A stretch of 64,000 nucleotides of DNA from CAVQNQ01 sp963714205 (GCA_963714205.1 CAVQNQ010000002.1:496001-560000), one strand, 5' to 3'. Counted from the stretch's first letter, positions 44,580-53,682 are shown. Notes: generated from the letters alone by a model not told the origin. Translations and numbers: made by a program.

Positions 44580-46189
44580 GACTCTTTTGGGCATTGGCGC
44601 TGTTCCTGGCGGCGGGCGGGCAGCCATCCGCGGTCTCCATTCGTTTTGAGGAAGTGAGCAGGCAGGCGGGCGTCAATTTCACCCACAGTTTCGGCGCTGA
44701 AAAACTGGGGTCGCTGCTCGAGAGCACGGGCGCGGGCGCCGTCTGGTTCGACTACAACAACGATGGCCTGATGGATCTCTACGTGGTAAGCGGCAAGGAT
44801 CTCGGCAAGGGCATGCACCCGTACCCGCTGCGCAAGGCTCCTACGGTTCCGCTGCGCAATCACCTCTTTCGCAATGACGGAAACGGCAAGTTCACCGACG
44901 TCACGGACCAGGCCGGTGTGGGAGGCGACCTCTTCAGCATGGCCGCCATCGCCGCCGATTACGACAACGACGGCTACACGGACTTGCTGGTCACCGGCTA
45001 TGGCCGCGTCATTCTTTATCGCAACAAGGGTGACGGCACGTTTGAGGACGTCACCGAGAAGGCCGGCCTGAAGGTGCCCGGCTGGTCCATCGGAGCCGCG
45101 TGGCTCGATTACGACCGCGATGGCTGCCTGGATGTTTTCATCGGCCGCTACGTGAAGTTCGACCCCGATTACCACGCCTATTACGCGGCCGACAATTTCC
45201 CCGGCCCGCTCGATTACGAGCCCTCTGGCAGCGTGCTGATGCACAACAACTGCAACGGCACCTTTTCCGATGTCAGCGAAAAGGCGGGCATCGCGCGCCT
45301 GAAGAGCCGGGCCATGGGAGTCACGGCCGCCGATTTCGATGGCGATGGCTACCCCGATATCTACGTCGCCAACGACAAGACCGAGAATTTTCTCTATCAC
45401 AACCGCAAAGACGGCACATTCGAAGAGATCGCTGTTCCCGCCGGCGTGGCTTACGGTCAGAACGGAGAAGGCACGTCGGCCATGGGGCCGGTGTTCGTGG
45501 ATTTCGACCACGATGGCCGCGTGGACCTGTGGGTCTCCGATTCCAAGTACAACCGGCTCATGCGCAACATCGGCAACCTGCGCTTCGAGGATGTGACGCG
45601 CCAGGCCGGCATTTCGCAACTGGCCGCGCAATACGTGAGCTGGGGCACGGGCGTCCACGATTTCGATAACGACGGCCGGGACGATATCTTCATCGCCCAC
45701 GGCGGATTGATCCACATGATTCCGCAGGAGCACTCGGTATTTCGCAACCTGGGCGACTGGAAATTCGAGGATGTCTCCCGCTCCGCCGGCCCGTTTTTCG
45801 AAGTGAAGAGCGTGGCCCGCGGGGCGGCCTTCGCCGACTACGATAACGACGGCCGCATCGACGCGTTCATCGTGAATCTCGGCGGCCCGGCCTTCCTGCT
45901 GCACAACACGTCCCCCAACGCGGGCCATTGGATCTCGATCAAACTCGTAGGCCACAAGAGCAATCGCGACGGCATCGGGGCGCAGGTGGAAGTGCTGGCC
46001 GGCGGCAACCGGCAGACGCACGAGCGCGTCGCGGGATCGGGTTATCTGTCGCAGGACGATCCGCGCGTGCATTTTGGGTTGGGGACGGCGACCAAGGTGG
46101 ATCGCCTCACCGTCACCTGGCCTAGCGGCATCCGGCAGGTGCTCGAAAACCTTCCCTCGGACCGCGTCGTGACGGTCGAGGAGAAATGA
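44576..46189 (+). CDS. CRTAC1-family protein E (subtype without Cys pair)
   Basis: The 537-residue exported protein (signal LFWALALFLAAGGQP) has VNFTHSFGAEKLGSLLESTG, a first blade GAVWFDYNNDGLMDLYVVSG, loops DYDNDGYTDLLV, DYDRDGCLDVFI, DFDGDGYPDIYV, DFDHDGRVDLWV and DFDNDGRDDIFI, and an ASPIC end with SGYLSQDDPRVHFGLGTATK. It lacks the C-x7/8-YC pair of the other five; instead it reads DYHAYYAADNFPG there. It overlaps both neighbours by ATGA, so it belongs to the propeller-cytochrome operon. It is the only CRTAC1 here without a TPR neighbour apart from the kinase-linked copy. Confidence 0.86.
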   Translation: MRLFWALALFLAAGGQPSAVSIRFEEVSRQAGVNFTHSFGAEKLGSLLESTGAGAVWFDYNNDGLMDLYVVSGKDLGKGMHPYPLRKAPTVPLRNHLFRNDGNGKFTDVTDQAGVGGDLFSMAAIAADYDNDGYTDLLVTGYGRVILYRNKGDGTFEDVTEKAGLKVPGWSIGAAWLDYDRDGCLDVFIGRYVKFDPDYHAYYAADNFPGPLDYEPSGSVLMHNNCNGTFSDVSEKAGIARLKSRAMGVTAADFDGDGYPDIYVANDKTENFLYHNRKDGTFEEIAVPAGVAYGQNGEGTSAMGPVFVDFDHDGRVDLWVSDSKYNRLMRNIGNLRFEDVTRQAGISQLAAQYVSWGTGVHDFDNDGRDDIFIAHGGLIHMIPQEHSVFRNLGDWKFEDVSRSAGPFFEVKSVARGAAFADYDNDGRIDAFIVNLGGPAFLLHNTSPNAGHWISIKLVGHKSNRDGIGAQVEVLAGGNRQTHERVAGSGYLSQDDPRVHFGLGTATKVDRLTVTWPSGIRQVLENLPSDRVVTVEEK

Positions 46190-48042
46190 TGGCGCGCTGG
46201 AACCACGCGCGAACGGCCCTGATTGCCTTGGCTCTGGCTTCGGCCGCGGCCGGCGCGTCTGGGCCGCGCTATCCATCGCCCATAGAGCTGGCGGTTTCTC
46301 CCGATGGCGCGCGCCTTTTTGTCGTGTGCGAAGGAACCGATGAGGTAGTGGTCTACGACAACCGCTCGCACGCCATCGTTCGCCGCATCCCCGTGGGCCG
46401 TGTGCCCAAGGATCTGGCGCTCTCGCCGGACGCGCGGCGCCTCTACGTGGCGAACTCCTGGAGTGACACAGTTTCCGAGATCGATACGCAATCCCTTGAA
46501 GTAATCCGCAGCCTCCCCGGCGGCTTCGAGCCCAACGCAGTGATCGTGGATCGGGCCCAGCGGTATCTCTATGTGGCCAACCGCATCGGCAATGACGTTT
46601 CCGTGCTGGATCTCGCCGGCGGCCAGGAGACCAAGCGCCTGGTGGCCGGCCGCGGAGCCAGCTACCTGGCGCTCTCGCCCGATGGCGGCAGGGTGTACGC
46701 GACGCACATTTACCCGCTGCCCGGAAAATGGCGCACGCCCCCGCAATCGGAAATCACCGTGATCGATACTGCCCGGCAGGTCGTGACCGACCGCTACCGG
46801 CTCGATAATGCCGCTGGCGTCTTTCACGTGGCGCTTTCCACCGACGGGCGGCTGGGATTGGCCGCGGAGATGCGCCCCAAGAACCTGGTCCCCCTGGCGC
46901 ACGTGGAGCACGGCTGGGTCTTCGGGAATTCGATATCGGTATTCGGTGAAGACGTCGGCGAGTTGGTGCAGATTCCCATCGATGAGCTGGACCGCTATTT
47001 CACGCCGCCGTTCGGCGTTGTGATGGCGCCCGATAAATCCGCTGCCTACGTATCGACTACCGGCTCGGACAGCGTCACGGTGATCGATATCCGCCGCCTG
47101 CTCGAATTCCTGCGCGCGGCGCCGCCGCCAGCCCGGCGCGCGCTGGCCAACGATCTTTCTGCGTCCTCGCATTACGTGGAGGCGCGAATTCCAGTGGGGC
47201 GCGGTCCCAAGGGGCTGGCGCTATCGCCTGACGGCAAGCTGCTCTACGCCGCCAATCGCAGCGACGATACGGTTTCCGTGATCGACACCGCCGGCCGCCG
47301 CGTGATCGAAACCATCTCGCTCGGAGGCCCCGCCGATCTGACGCCCGAGCGCCGCGGCGAGCAGCTCTTCTTCAGCGCCCGCTTTGCCTTCCAGGGTCAC
47401 TTCGGTTGCGCCAATTGCCATATCGAGGCTACCTTCGATGGCTTGCAATGGGATCTCGAACCGGATGGTTTCGGCGTGGATATCGTGGACAACCGGCTGC
47501 TCGAGGACATCGATGGCACCGAGCCGTTCAAGTGGAACGGAAGCAATCCGAATCTCGAGACGGAGTGCGGCCCGCGCACCGAAAAATTCTTCTACCGTTC
47601 CCAAAGTTACGACGGGCAGGAACTGGCCGACCTGGTGGCCTACATTAAATCCATTCCGGCGCGGCCCAATCGCTACCGCCGGCCGGACGGCGAGCTAACG
47701 GCCGCCCAGGAACGCGGCAAAGCCATCTTCGAGCGCAACCGCAAGAAGGACGGCACGCCCATCCCGGAGGCCAACCAGTGCGCCGTGTGCCACTCCGGCC
47801 GGCACTACACCAACCAGCGACTGGCCGACGTGGGCAGCGGCAAACCCACGGACCGTTCTCCTCTCGTCGATGTGCCGCAGTTGACCAATATTGCGCTGAC
47901 CGCGCCCTATCTGCACGATGGCTCGGCGCGCACACTCGAAGAGATCTGGACCGTTTTCAATCCGGCGGATACGCACGGAGTGACTAACGACCTCCAGAAA
48001 GACGAACTCAACGATCTGATTGAGTACCTGAAAACGCTATGA
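46186..48042 (+). CDS. YVTN propeller fused to di-haem cytochrome c domain (MauG/peroxidase-like)
   Basis: The 618-residue product has a signal (TALIALALASAAAGASG), then a YVTN-type seven-blade-like propeller (IELAVSPDGARLFVVCEGTD, RLYVANSWSDTVSEID, KLLYAANRSDDTVSVID). The C-terminal 250 residues resemble di-haem cytochrome c peroxidase/MauG: CANCH at about residue 408 and CAVCH at about 532, with GEQLFFSARFAFQGHFG before and LTNIALTAPYLHDGSARTLE after. That last stretch is typical of di-haem peroxidases. Such fusions act as periplasmic redox or maturation enzymes. ATG 46186 overlaps the previous stop (ATGATG) after the ribosome site GAGGAG. Confidence 0.85.
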   Translation: MMARWNHARTALIALALASAAAGASGPRYPSPIELAVSPDGARLFVVCEGTDEVVVYDNRSHAIVRRIPVGRVPKDLALSPDARRLYVANSWSDTVSEIDTQSLEVIRSLPGGFEPNAVIVDRAQRYLYVANRIGNDVSVLDLAGGQETKRLVAGRGASYLALSPDGGRVYATHIYPLPGKWRTPPQSEITVIDTARQVVTDRYRLDNAAGVFHVALSTDGRLGLAAEMRPKNLVPLAHVEHGWVFGNSISVFGEDVGELVQIPIDELDRYFTPPFGVVMAPDKSAAYVSTTGSDSVTVIDIRRLLEFLRAAPPPARRALANDLSASSHYVEARIPVGRGPKGLALSPDGKLLYAANRSDDTVSVIDTAGRRVIETISLGGPADLTPERRGEQLFFSARFAFQGHFGCANCHIEATFDGLQWDLEPDGFGVDIVDNRLLEDIDGTEPFKWNGSNPNLETECGPRTEKFFYRSQSYDGQELADLVAYIKSIPARPNRYRRPDGELTAAQERGKAIFERNRKKDGTPIPEANQCAVCHSGRHYTNQRLADVGSGKPTDRSPLVDVPQLTNIALTAPYLHDGSARTLEEIWTVFNPADTHGVTNDLQKDELNDLIEYLKTL

Positions 48043-49097
48043 GCAAGCTTGCCCTTGTGTTCGCTCTGGCTTCGGCGGCGATGGCCGCGGCCCCCGATAT
48101 GCCGCGCTTCCGCTGGGAAAATTTCACCACCGCCAATGGCCTGCCGGACGACCATGTCTTCAACGTCTGCGTGGATGGCAACCGTGTCTGGGCGGCCACG
48201 GAAAACGGGCTGGGACTTTACGAAAACGGCAAGTGGCGCATCTACCGGCCCGCCGATGGCCTGGCCCACCGGGCGGTGCTGAACGTCGCCGTGGATCCGC
48301 GCACCGGAGATGTGTGGGTGGCCACCATGGCCGGCCTGAACCGCTTCTCCGCCGGCCGCTTCGACACCTTCACGCAGCTCTCGAGCGGGCTTGCCAACGA
48401 CGTGGTTTACGGCGTTTCGGTTCAGGGCGACGAGGTTTGGATCGCCACCGCCGCGGGCGGAAGCCGCCTCAACACGCGCACCGGCGAATGGAGCCTCTTC
48501 AACGAACGGAACACGCCGATGTACGAGATCTGGACCTACGCCGTGCACGCCACCGCCAGCAAGGTCTACTACGCCGTCTGGGGCGGCGGCGTGCTCGAGT
48601 TCGACGTCAAGACCGAGCAGTGGAAGGATTACAACGACCCCGACGGCGAAACCGAACTGGTGCTCTACAAGGACCAGGGTCTGATTCACGAAGTCACAAC
48701 GTCGGTCAGTTACGCCGAGAAGGATAAGATCCTGTGGGTGGCTACTTATTTCGGCGCGAGCCGCTACGACGGAAGAAACTGGCAGAACTTCCTCGATATG
48801 GATAGCGGGCTGCCGAGCAATTTTCTGAACCAGGTGAAAGCCGTGGATGGGACCCGCGCGTGGTTCTCCACGGATAAGGGTTTAGCATATTATGATGGCG
48901 CCAACTGGGCCGTCTACCGCCCGGCGCTCGACACACACAAGCCCGAAATGCTGGTCCGCGACGCAGCCGGCAAAGTAACCCACATGGACGTAGATACGGC
49001 GCCAGCCCACAACTACATCCTCGGGATCGATTTTCAGGGAGACGATATCTGGGTGGCCACGGCCAAAGGTCTAAGCCACGGGATCCGAGTGAAATGA
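48039..49097 (+). CDS. Stand-alone ligand-binding propeller (two-component regulator propeller type)
   Basis: The 352-residue exported protein has a signal (LALVFALASAAMA) and Reg_prop-type repeats with NGLPDDHVFNVCVDGNRVWA, DVWVATMAGLNRF and AWFSTDKGLAYYDG. In hybrid two-component sensors such propellers precede a kinase; here the gene stops without one. It begins with ATGA overlap on the cytochrome-propeller gene, so it may be a structural or sensing subunit of the same complex. Confidence 0.75.
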   Translation: MSKLALVFALASAAMAAAPDMPRFRWENFTTANGLPDDHVFNVCVDGNRVWAATENGLGLYENGKWRIYRPADGLAHRAVLNVAVDPRTGDVWVATMAGLNRFSAGRFDTFTQLSSGLANDVVYGVSVQGDEVWIATAAGGSRLNTRTGEWSLFNERNTPMYEIWTYAVHATASKVYYAVWGGGVLEFDVKTEQWKDYNDPDGETELVLYKDQGLIHEVTTSVSYAEKDKILWVATYFGASRYDGRNWQNFLDMDSGLPSNFLNQVKAVDGTRAWFSTDKGLAYYDGANWAVYRPALDTHKPEMLVRDAAGKVTHMDVDTAPAHNYILGIDFQGDDIWVATAKGLSHGIRVK

Positions 49098-49107
49098 GGA
49101 CTCATCT

Positions 49108-49596
49108 ATGACGATTCAGGAAGTTTTAGCGGAAATGTCCAAGGCCACGGCCATCGACAAAAGGACCATCAGCGCGCCCGAGGTGCTGAACGAAGCCTTC
49201 CACTACGAGCGCCCCAGCTCCTTCTCGCGCGGGCTGAGGCTGGATTTCGGAGCCTTCTCCGTCCTGCTGATCTCCGGCACGGCCAGCATCGGGACCAACG
49301 GGGAGACGCTGCACGTCGGCGACTTCCGCGCGCAGACGCGCCGCACGTTCCACAACATCACGGGCCTGCTGGCGGCCGAAGGCGCGACGTGGAAAGACAT
49401 CGTGCGCACGACCTGCTACCTGCGCGACATCGATCGCGATTACGCCGATTTCAACGAGGAGCGCACGGCTTTCTATCGCGAGCAGGGCCTCGATCCGCTG
49501 CCCGCATCCACGGGCGTCCAGGCCAAGCTCTGCCGGCCGGAACTGCTGGTGGAAATCGAAGCCATTGCCGTTTTCCGTAACCGGACGGAGATCTGA
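49108..49596 (+). CDS. RidA-family protein
   Basis: The 162-residue protein has the chorismate-mutase-like fold of RidA/YjgF: FSVLLISGTASIGTNGETLH, TRRTFHNITGLLAAEGATW, DIVRTTCYLRDIDRDYADFN and STGVQAKLCRPELLVEIEAIA with the conserved Arg before the last strand. RidA proteins deaminate reactive enamines and imines; some members act as binding subunits. It starts 10 bases after the propeller gene (GAGGAC before ATG 49108), and the SBP gene begins four bases later. No cofactor site is visible. Confidence 0.84.
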   Translation: MTIQEVLAEMSKATAIDKRTISAPEVLNEAFHYERPSSFSRGLRLDFGAFSVLLISGTASIGTNGETLHVGDFRAQTRRTFHNITGLLAAEGATWKDIVRTTCYLRDIDRDYADFNEERTAFYREQGLDPLPASTGVQAKLCRPELLVEIEAIAVFRNRTEI

Positions 49597-49600
49597 AGCC

Positions 49601-51419
49601 ATGGCGCGCGTGCGAGGACTGGTGCTTCTGGCCGCGGCCGGGTGCCTGTGGGGGCAGGCGGCCAAGACCTGCGCCTGCGGCTCCGATCCGCCGGGCCCTC
49701 CCCGTAATCGGGAGCTGCGGCCCTACGCCAACGCTCCGGAGGATATGCGCCCCTACTCCAAGTTCACCGTGCCCTATTACGAGAACTATACGAGCCTGGT
49801 GGAATACAACGGCGCCGCGCGCGATGTCCCCACGGTCAAGCCCGAAGAAGTGGACGAGGTGCGCATCGGCTTCCTCGGTCCTATCGAAAATCATCCCGAC
49901 CAGGCCTTGGGCAGGATGATGCTCAGCGGCGCGCAGCTGGCCATCGAAGAAGCTAACGCCCGCGGCGGTTACGGCGGCAAGCCTTTCAAGCTGATGGTCC
50001 ACAACGACCAGGCGCTGTGGGGGGCATCCAGCAACGAGATCGTCAAGATGGCTTATGACGAGAAGGTCTGGGCCATGCTCGGCTCGCTGGGCGCGGATTC
50101 CACGCACATCGCGCTGCGCGTTTCGCTCAAGGCCGAGGTGCCCATCGTCAACTCCGCCTCCACCGACCCCACCATACCCGAAACCATTATTCCCTGGTAC
50201 CTGGCTACCCTCCAGGATGACCGCGCGCAGAGCTACACGCTGGCCCGGCGCATCTTTAGCGAACTGGGCCTGCAAAAGGCGGCGCTCCTGCGCGTCAACG
50301 ACCGCTACGGCCGTTTCGGCGTGCTCAAGTTCAAAGATGCCGCGCGGCGGCTCGGCCATCCGGTGATGATGGAGCAGAAGTACGAACCCGGCGCCACGGA
50401 TTTCGGGCGGCAGCTGCGGATCATCAAGGAATCCGACGCCGATGCCGTGGTGCTGTGGGGCGACGCCGCGCCGGCCGGCACGATCCTGAAACAGATGCGC
50501 GAAATGGGCATGAAGCAGCGCGTCTTCGGCAGCTTCCGCGTGCTGGGCGACGACATGCTGCGCATCGCCGGAAGCTCGGCCGAGGGACTTGAGATCGCCT
50601 ACCCGTTCGACCCGACGCGCGACGACCCCGCCTGGCTGGCTTTTCAAACGGCATTCGAGAAGCGCTTCGGCAAGCCGCCGGAAGTGTTCGCCTCGCTGGC
50701 CTACGACACCATGAACATCCTGCTCGATGCCGTCTGCCGCGCCGGTTTGAACCGCGGCAGAATCCGCGACGCGCTGGCCGGCCTGGAGCAGTATAAGGGC
50801 GTGACCGGGCAGATGATCTTCGACCCCAACTCGAAGAACATCGTGCCGCTCTACCTGGCCACCGTCCACAACGGGAAATACGAGTTCCGCCGCTACCCGA
50901 TGCAGGCGCCCTATGCCAAGGTCGGGGAGCACGGCGTCCAGTACAACGGGCCCCGCGGTGGAGGATGCGCCGGCCGGCGCGCCCCGGATTGCGGTCTTCG
51001 GGCCGGGAGCGGAGCGAATTGCCGCCGCGTACCACGGGAAATATCAAGTGACCGGCATTGCCTCGGACGTGCCCTGGGGGAAGGCCTCGGACGAGCTGGT
51101 CAAGCTGATTTACGACGGCCACGCGCTGGCCATCCTGGCGACCGATCGCAATTCGAGCCACCTTGCCGAGCAGCTTGCCGTGAAGTCGTTCGTTCCCGTG
51201 ATGGCGATCTCGGCGGACCGCGGCCTCACGGCCCTGAATATTCCGTGGGTGTTTCGTCTGCCCGCGGACACGCCACCGGCCGACGCGCTGCGCTGCCTGA
51301 TCGACGCGGCTGAGCACGCGGGACCGAACCGCGGCCGCCTGCGCGACGAGCTAGCGTCCGGCACGGAATTTGCGGGGAAGATGCGGTTCGATTCCACGGG
51401 GGAGTTGCAGGGGCGGTAG
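49601..51419 (+). pseudogene. ABC-type branched-chain amino-acid-like substrate-binding protein, frameshifted
   Basis: Starting at ATG 49601 with a signal (GLVLLAAAGCLWGQA), the first frame has the type-I periplasmic binding fold (VRIGFLGPIENHPDQALGRM, GAQLAIEEANARGGYGGK, VPIVNSASTDPTIPETII, LRVNDRYGRFGVLKFKDAAR, FASLAYDTMNILLDAVCRAG). It reaches VQYNGP and then goes out of frame. A +1 frame from 50955 continues AVEDAPAGAPRIAVFGPG and LVKLIYDGHALAILATDRNS, a second related domain. One extra C in the CCCC run at 50951-50954 restores a 605-residue protein. No permease or ATPase gene is adjacent. It is the last gene of the propeller operon and abuts the accessory islet. Type marked pseudogene, but the single-base lesion may be a sequence error. 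Confidence 0.72.
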
Positions 51420-51717
51420 AGGCGAGCGCAGGGTCTGCGGAGGCTGGCGCTCTTTGGGGGAATCTGCGTGAGGTCAGGCCCTGTGACTCGGGGAAGCCGG
51501 CCCATGCCGCGATGGTGACGCGCTGGATGCCGACGAACTCCAGATCATGTTCTGGGACGCCCTCGACCTCCAAACATAGCTCTATGGCTTGGCGAATGCG
51601 CTCGGTGACCTCATCGAGGGACCGCGCTTGGGTATGGCACGCGGGGATTTGCGGCAGCGAGGCTACATAATAGCCTTCCGCGTCGCGCTCAATGACTACA
51701 TCGAACTGGCGTGACAC
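51226..51717 (-). CDS. hicB: Short HicB-type antitoxin that has lost its stop codon
   Basis: GTG 51717 has GAGGAG seven bases upstream and gives VSRQFDVVIERDAEGYYVAS and then LPQIPACHTQARSLDEVTER. It continues VPEHDLEFVGIQRVTIAA, which is a whole short HicB of about 71 residues. Family members stop there. Here the next codon is TGG (51504-51502), so translation continues for about 90 residues antisense to the SBP gene and stops at 51226. A one-base change A to G in an ATGA overlap would convert TGA to TGG and also turn an AGC codon of hicA into GGC. The antitoxin may still be made with a long tail. Confidence 0.68.
   Translation of the reverse strand: MSRQFDVVIERDAEGYYVASLPQIPACHTQARSLDEVTERIRQAIELCLEVEGVPEHDLEFVGIQRVTIAAWAGFPESQGLTSRRFPQRAPASADPALASTAPATPPWNRTASSPQIPCRTLARRAGGRGSVPRAQPRRSGSAARRPVACPRADETPTEYSGP
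51470..51505 (-). pseudogene. Truncated hicA start (about 12 codons)
   Basis: In the frame overlapping the end of hicB, ATG 51505 opens MGRLPRVTGPDL, the standard N-terminus of HicA toxins in hicB-first operons (usually KLPRVTGREL and similar). After about 12 codons the similarity ends and the sequence runs into the 3' end of the SBP gene. No catalytic GSH remains. It marks the recombination edge of the accessory islet. Confidence 0.55.
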
Positions 51718-51965
51718 CGGGTGTCTCCTCGCCTTCCATTGTAGACGGCTTGTGAAGCCGGCGCAGGGATGAGGAGGCTGGCCGGCGGGAAGCGCGTTTC
51801 TCGTTCCTAATCCTGGATCGTTCGTCGACTGCAACCGTAAAAAGGTCCGCCGGCGGCGGTTCGGTCCAGCCCGCACCAATACTGGGATCGCTGCCATCCT
51901 GTCCCGCAAGCACCGCAAGCCCGCCGAACATTGCAGATCCTGATGAAATAAGTTATACGTGATCT
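51718..51965. other. Short intergenic region between hicB remnant and AlbA_2 gene
   Basis: No gene found. The hicB ribosome site lies at its left end. At the right end AATAAGTTATACGTGATC precedes the GTG at 51966 and includes a possible -10 (TTATAC). Base composition looks lower in GC than the flanking operon. Confidence 0.3.
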
Positions 51966-52670
51966 GTGCCCCTCACGCTAACTGAGCTGAAGCAAATCAT
52001 CGACACGGGCGACTTCAACAAATTCGTCGGTGAAGTCGAGGATCAGTTGTTTGATGCAAAGGGACAGCCATACAGGTTTGAGGATGGCCCCGATGTGAAG
52101 CGAGAGTTCGCAAAGGACGTAGCCGCATTCGCGAATACCAGCGGCGGGAGCATCCTCATTGGCATGCACACGAAAACGGGTCCACTTCACACCGGAGAGG
52201 AGATTGATGAGGTCCGGCCCGTACCAGGAACTTTCTTCGACCCTGACCAGTACCGCAAGATTCTCGCCGAGTGGCTTTACCCGCAACCGGCCGGTGTCGA
52301 GATCTTGTGGAGACCGTTCGGGTCAGATGCCGGCAAGGGAATAGGCGTAATCTTCATACCACTTCAGGATGATCGGGCGAAACCGTTTCTAATGAAGCGC
52401 GTGGTCGGTGAAAGCAAGAAGAGTAGCGAGTTGCTGATCGGCTACGTGGAGCGGCGAATTAACAGAACCGAAGTCCGGACTATTGCAGAATTACATCACG
52501 CGCTCAAAACTGGCCTTAATCTTGAGCGGGAACTTCTCGGACGAATCGCGAATCTAGAATTGCTGATCGAACAGCACTTCTCTGCAAAAGCAGCAATGGA
52601 ATCGCTAGAACAGCGAGAGGAAGCTCTGAATAAGCGAATTGCCCGCCTGATTAACGAGGCGAAGGGTTGA
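51966..52670 (+). CDS. AlbA_2/Schlafen-type DNA-binding domain protein
   Basis: The 234-residue protein shows the AlbA_2 pattern: EDQLFDAKGQPYRFEDG, then KREFAKDVAAFANTSGGSIL and IGMHTKTG. The C-terminal third is a coiled coil (LELLIEQHFSAKAAMESLEQ). AlbA_2 domains bind nucleic acid and often carry ATP-binding or Schlafen-like modules; many are linked to stress and defence loci. It starts at GTG 51966 and its TGA lies within the start region of the next gene (TTGATCGCCATG). Codon use and GC look less extreme than in the surrounding operons, which suggests transfer. Confidence 0.72.
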   Translation: MPLTLTELKQIIDTGDFNKFVGEVEDQLFDAKGQPYRFEDGPDVKREFAKDVAAFANTSGGSILIGMHTKTGPLHTGEEIDEVRPVPGTFFDPDQYRKILAEWLYPQPAGVEILWRPFGSDAGKGIGVIFIPLQDDRAKPFLMKRVVGESKKSSELLIGYVERRINRTEVRTIAELHHALKTGLNLERELLGRIANLELLIEQHFSAKAAMESLEQREEALNKRIARLINEAKG

Positions 52671-52675
52671 TCGCC

Positions 52676-53362
52676 ATGAAGGAACAACGGAGCGTCATCC
52701 TTAGCGCGATGCCTACCGAACACGCCGAAATGAGGACCATCTTTTCCGACAGGCCGGACAGCATAAGACGCCGACTCGAAAACCCTCCAATGCTCCGCCC
52801 AAATGGATGGGGCCTGCGCACAGGAGATCAGGCGAAGTCCATCCGCGGCGAACTGATCCGAGTGCAAAGCTTCAGGTCAACTATTGATCTCTACCGCGAT
52901 GGTACCCTCATTTTCGGCGGGCAAGTCAACCGAGAGTTCCTCGCATGGTCCGACAGGACGGACACCCGATTGCATCCTCTGGCATTCGCGGAGGTAGTTG
53001 TCAATTTTGCTCGGTTCTATCAGCTGGTTTTGAGCGACTTCCGGACCGCCGCGAGCCGCTTAGAATTTAAGATCGATCTCAGGAACATGTGGCTCGGCAA
53101 CGAGAAAACACGCTTGCCTGGGGGCCCGGTGACGAACCAATGGTGGGAGGTGATGGCCGGACCACCAATGGAAGCGCCTGCAGACACATGGAGCTATAAG
53201 TTTCTCGTTCCATCAGAGGCGTACAACCCTGATCGCGTAGCCTTTCAATTAATACATGAGTTGTACATATGGTTTGGTCATTCTGAAGAGTCGATACCGT
53301 ACAAGAAAGAAACGGAAGCTGGTTTCATCAGTGATGCCGGCGCAATCGCTAACATTCACTGA
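52676..53362 (+). CDS. Hypothetical partner of the AlbA_2 protein
   Basis: ATG 52676 is five bases after the stop of the AlbA_2 gene; TTG 52667 would overlap it and is less likely. The 228-residue protein has no signal peptide. It contains VQSFRSTIDLYRDGTLIFGG, AFAEVVVNFARFYQLVLSDF and a C-terminal YKFLVPSEAYNPDRVAFQLI, none of which I recognise. It is coupled to the AlbA_2 gene, so it could be an effector or regulator, but this is inferred only from gene order. Confidence 0.58.
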   Translation: MKEQRSVILSAMPTEHAEMRTIFSDRPDSIRRRLENPPMLRPNGWGLRTGDQAKSIRGELIRVQSFRSTIDLYRDGTLIFGGQVNREFLAWSDRTDTRLHPLAFAEVVVNFARFYQLVLSDFRTAASRLEFKIDLRNMWLGNEKTRLPGGPVTNQWWEVMAGPPMEAPADTWSYKFLVPSEAYNPDRVAFQLIHELYIWFGHSEESIPYKKETEAGFISDAGAIANIH

Positions 53363-53442
53363 GGGGTCAAGGGTAGATCACCACCGTTCGCGGAGTTGTC
53401 ACTCGATTCCTCCTGATAAGTCGGCTGGTGCCCTCAGATCGT

Positions 53443-53682
53443 CTATAACCCCACGATGATCGCTTCGCGCCGGACACCCTTGTGCTGGGCGACGGCACGA
53501 ATAATCGAACTGAACGTTCCCAGTCTGAGGGGATGGTGGTCTGGAATCGCGATCCGGTGATGAGTAGGCTGGGCGCTTTCCAGGACGATGTGGCTGCCGA
53601 CCTGGTGCACCCTCGCGTACTGCCATTTTCGGCACAGGAGGTCAGCGAGACGCGCGCCCGAAACGTCGCGAGGAAGCTTCAT
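53443..53682 (-). CDS. hicA: HicA-type mRNA interferase toxin
   Basis: The 79-residue toxin starts MKLPRDVSGARLADLLCRKW and has the catalytic His31 in RVHQVGSHIVLES. The usual C-terminal HHPLRLGTFSSIIRAV segment follows. Its ATG overlaps the stop of the HicB gene (53679-53682). So this is the toxin of a complete hicBA pair, with HicB encoded first. Confidence 0.85.
   Translation of the reverse strand: MKLPRDVSGARLADLLCRKWQYARVHQVGSHIVLESAQPTHHRIAIPDHHPLRLGTFSSIIRAVAQHKGVRREAIIVGL

Noticed and set aside
44210..46276. Antisense frame of 688 codons opposite the haem propeller and CRTAC1 E
   Set aside because: It spans two overlapping real genes and has no motifs, so it is a GC-driven shadow.
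50948..50960. Programmed ribosomal frameshift in the SBP gene
   Set aside because: No slippery heptamer or downstream pseudoknot is visible and only four C are present; mutation or error is simpler.
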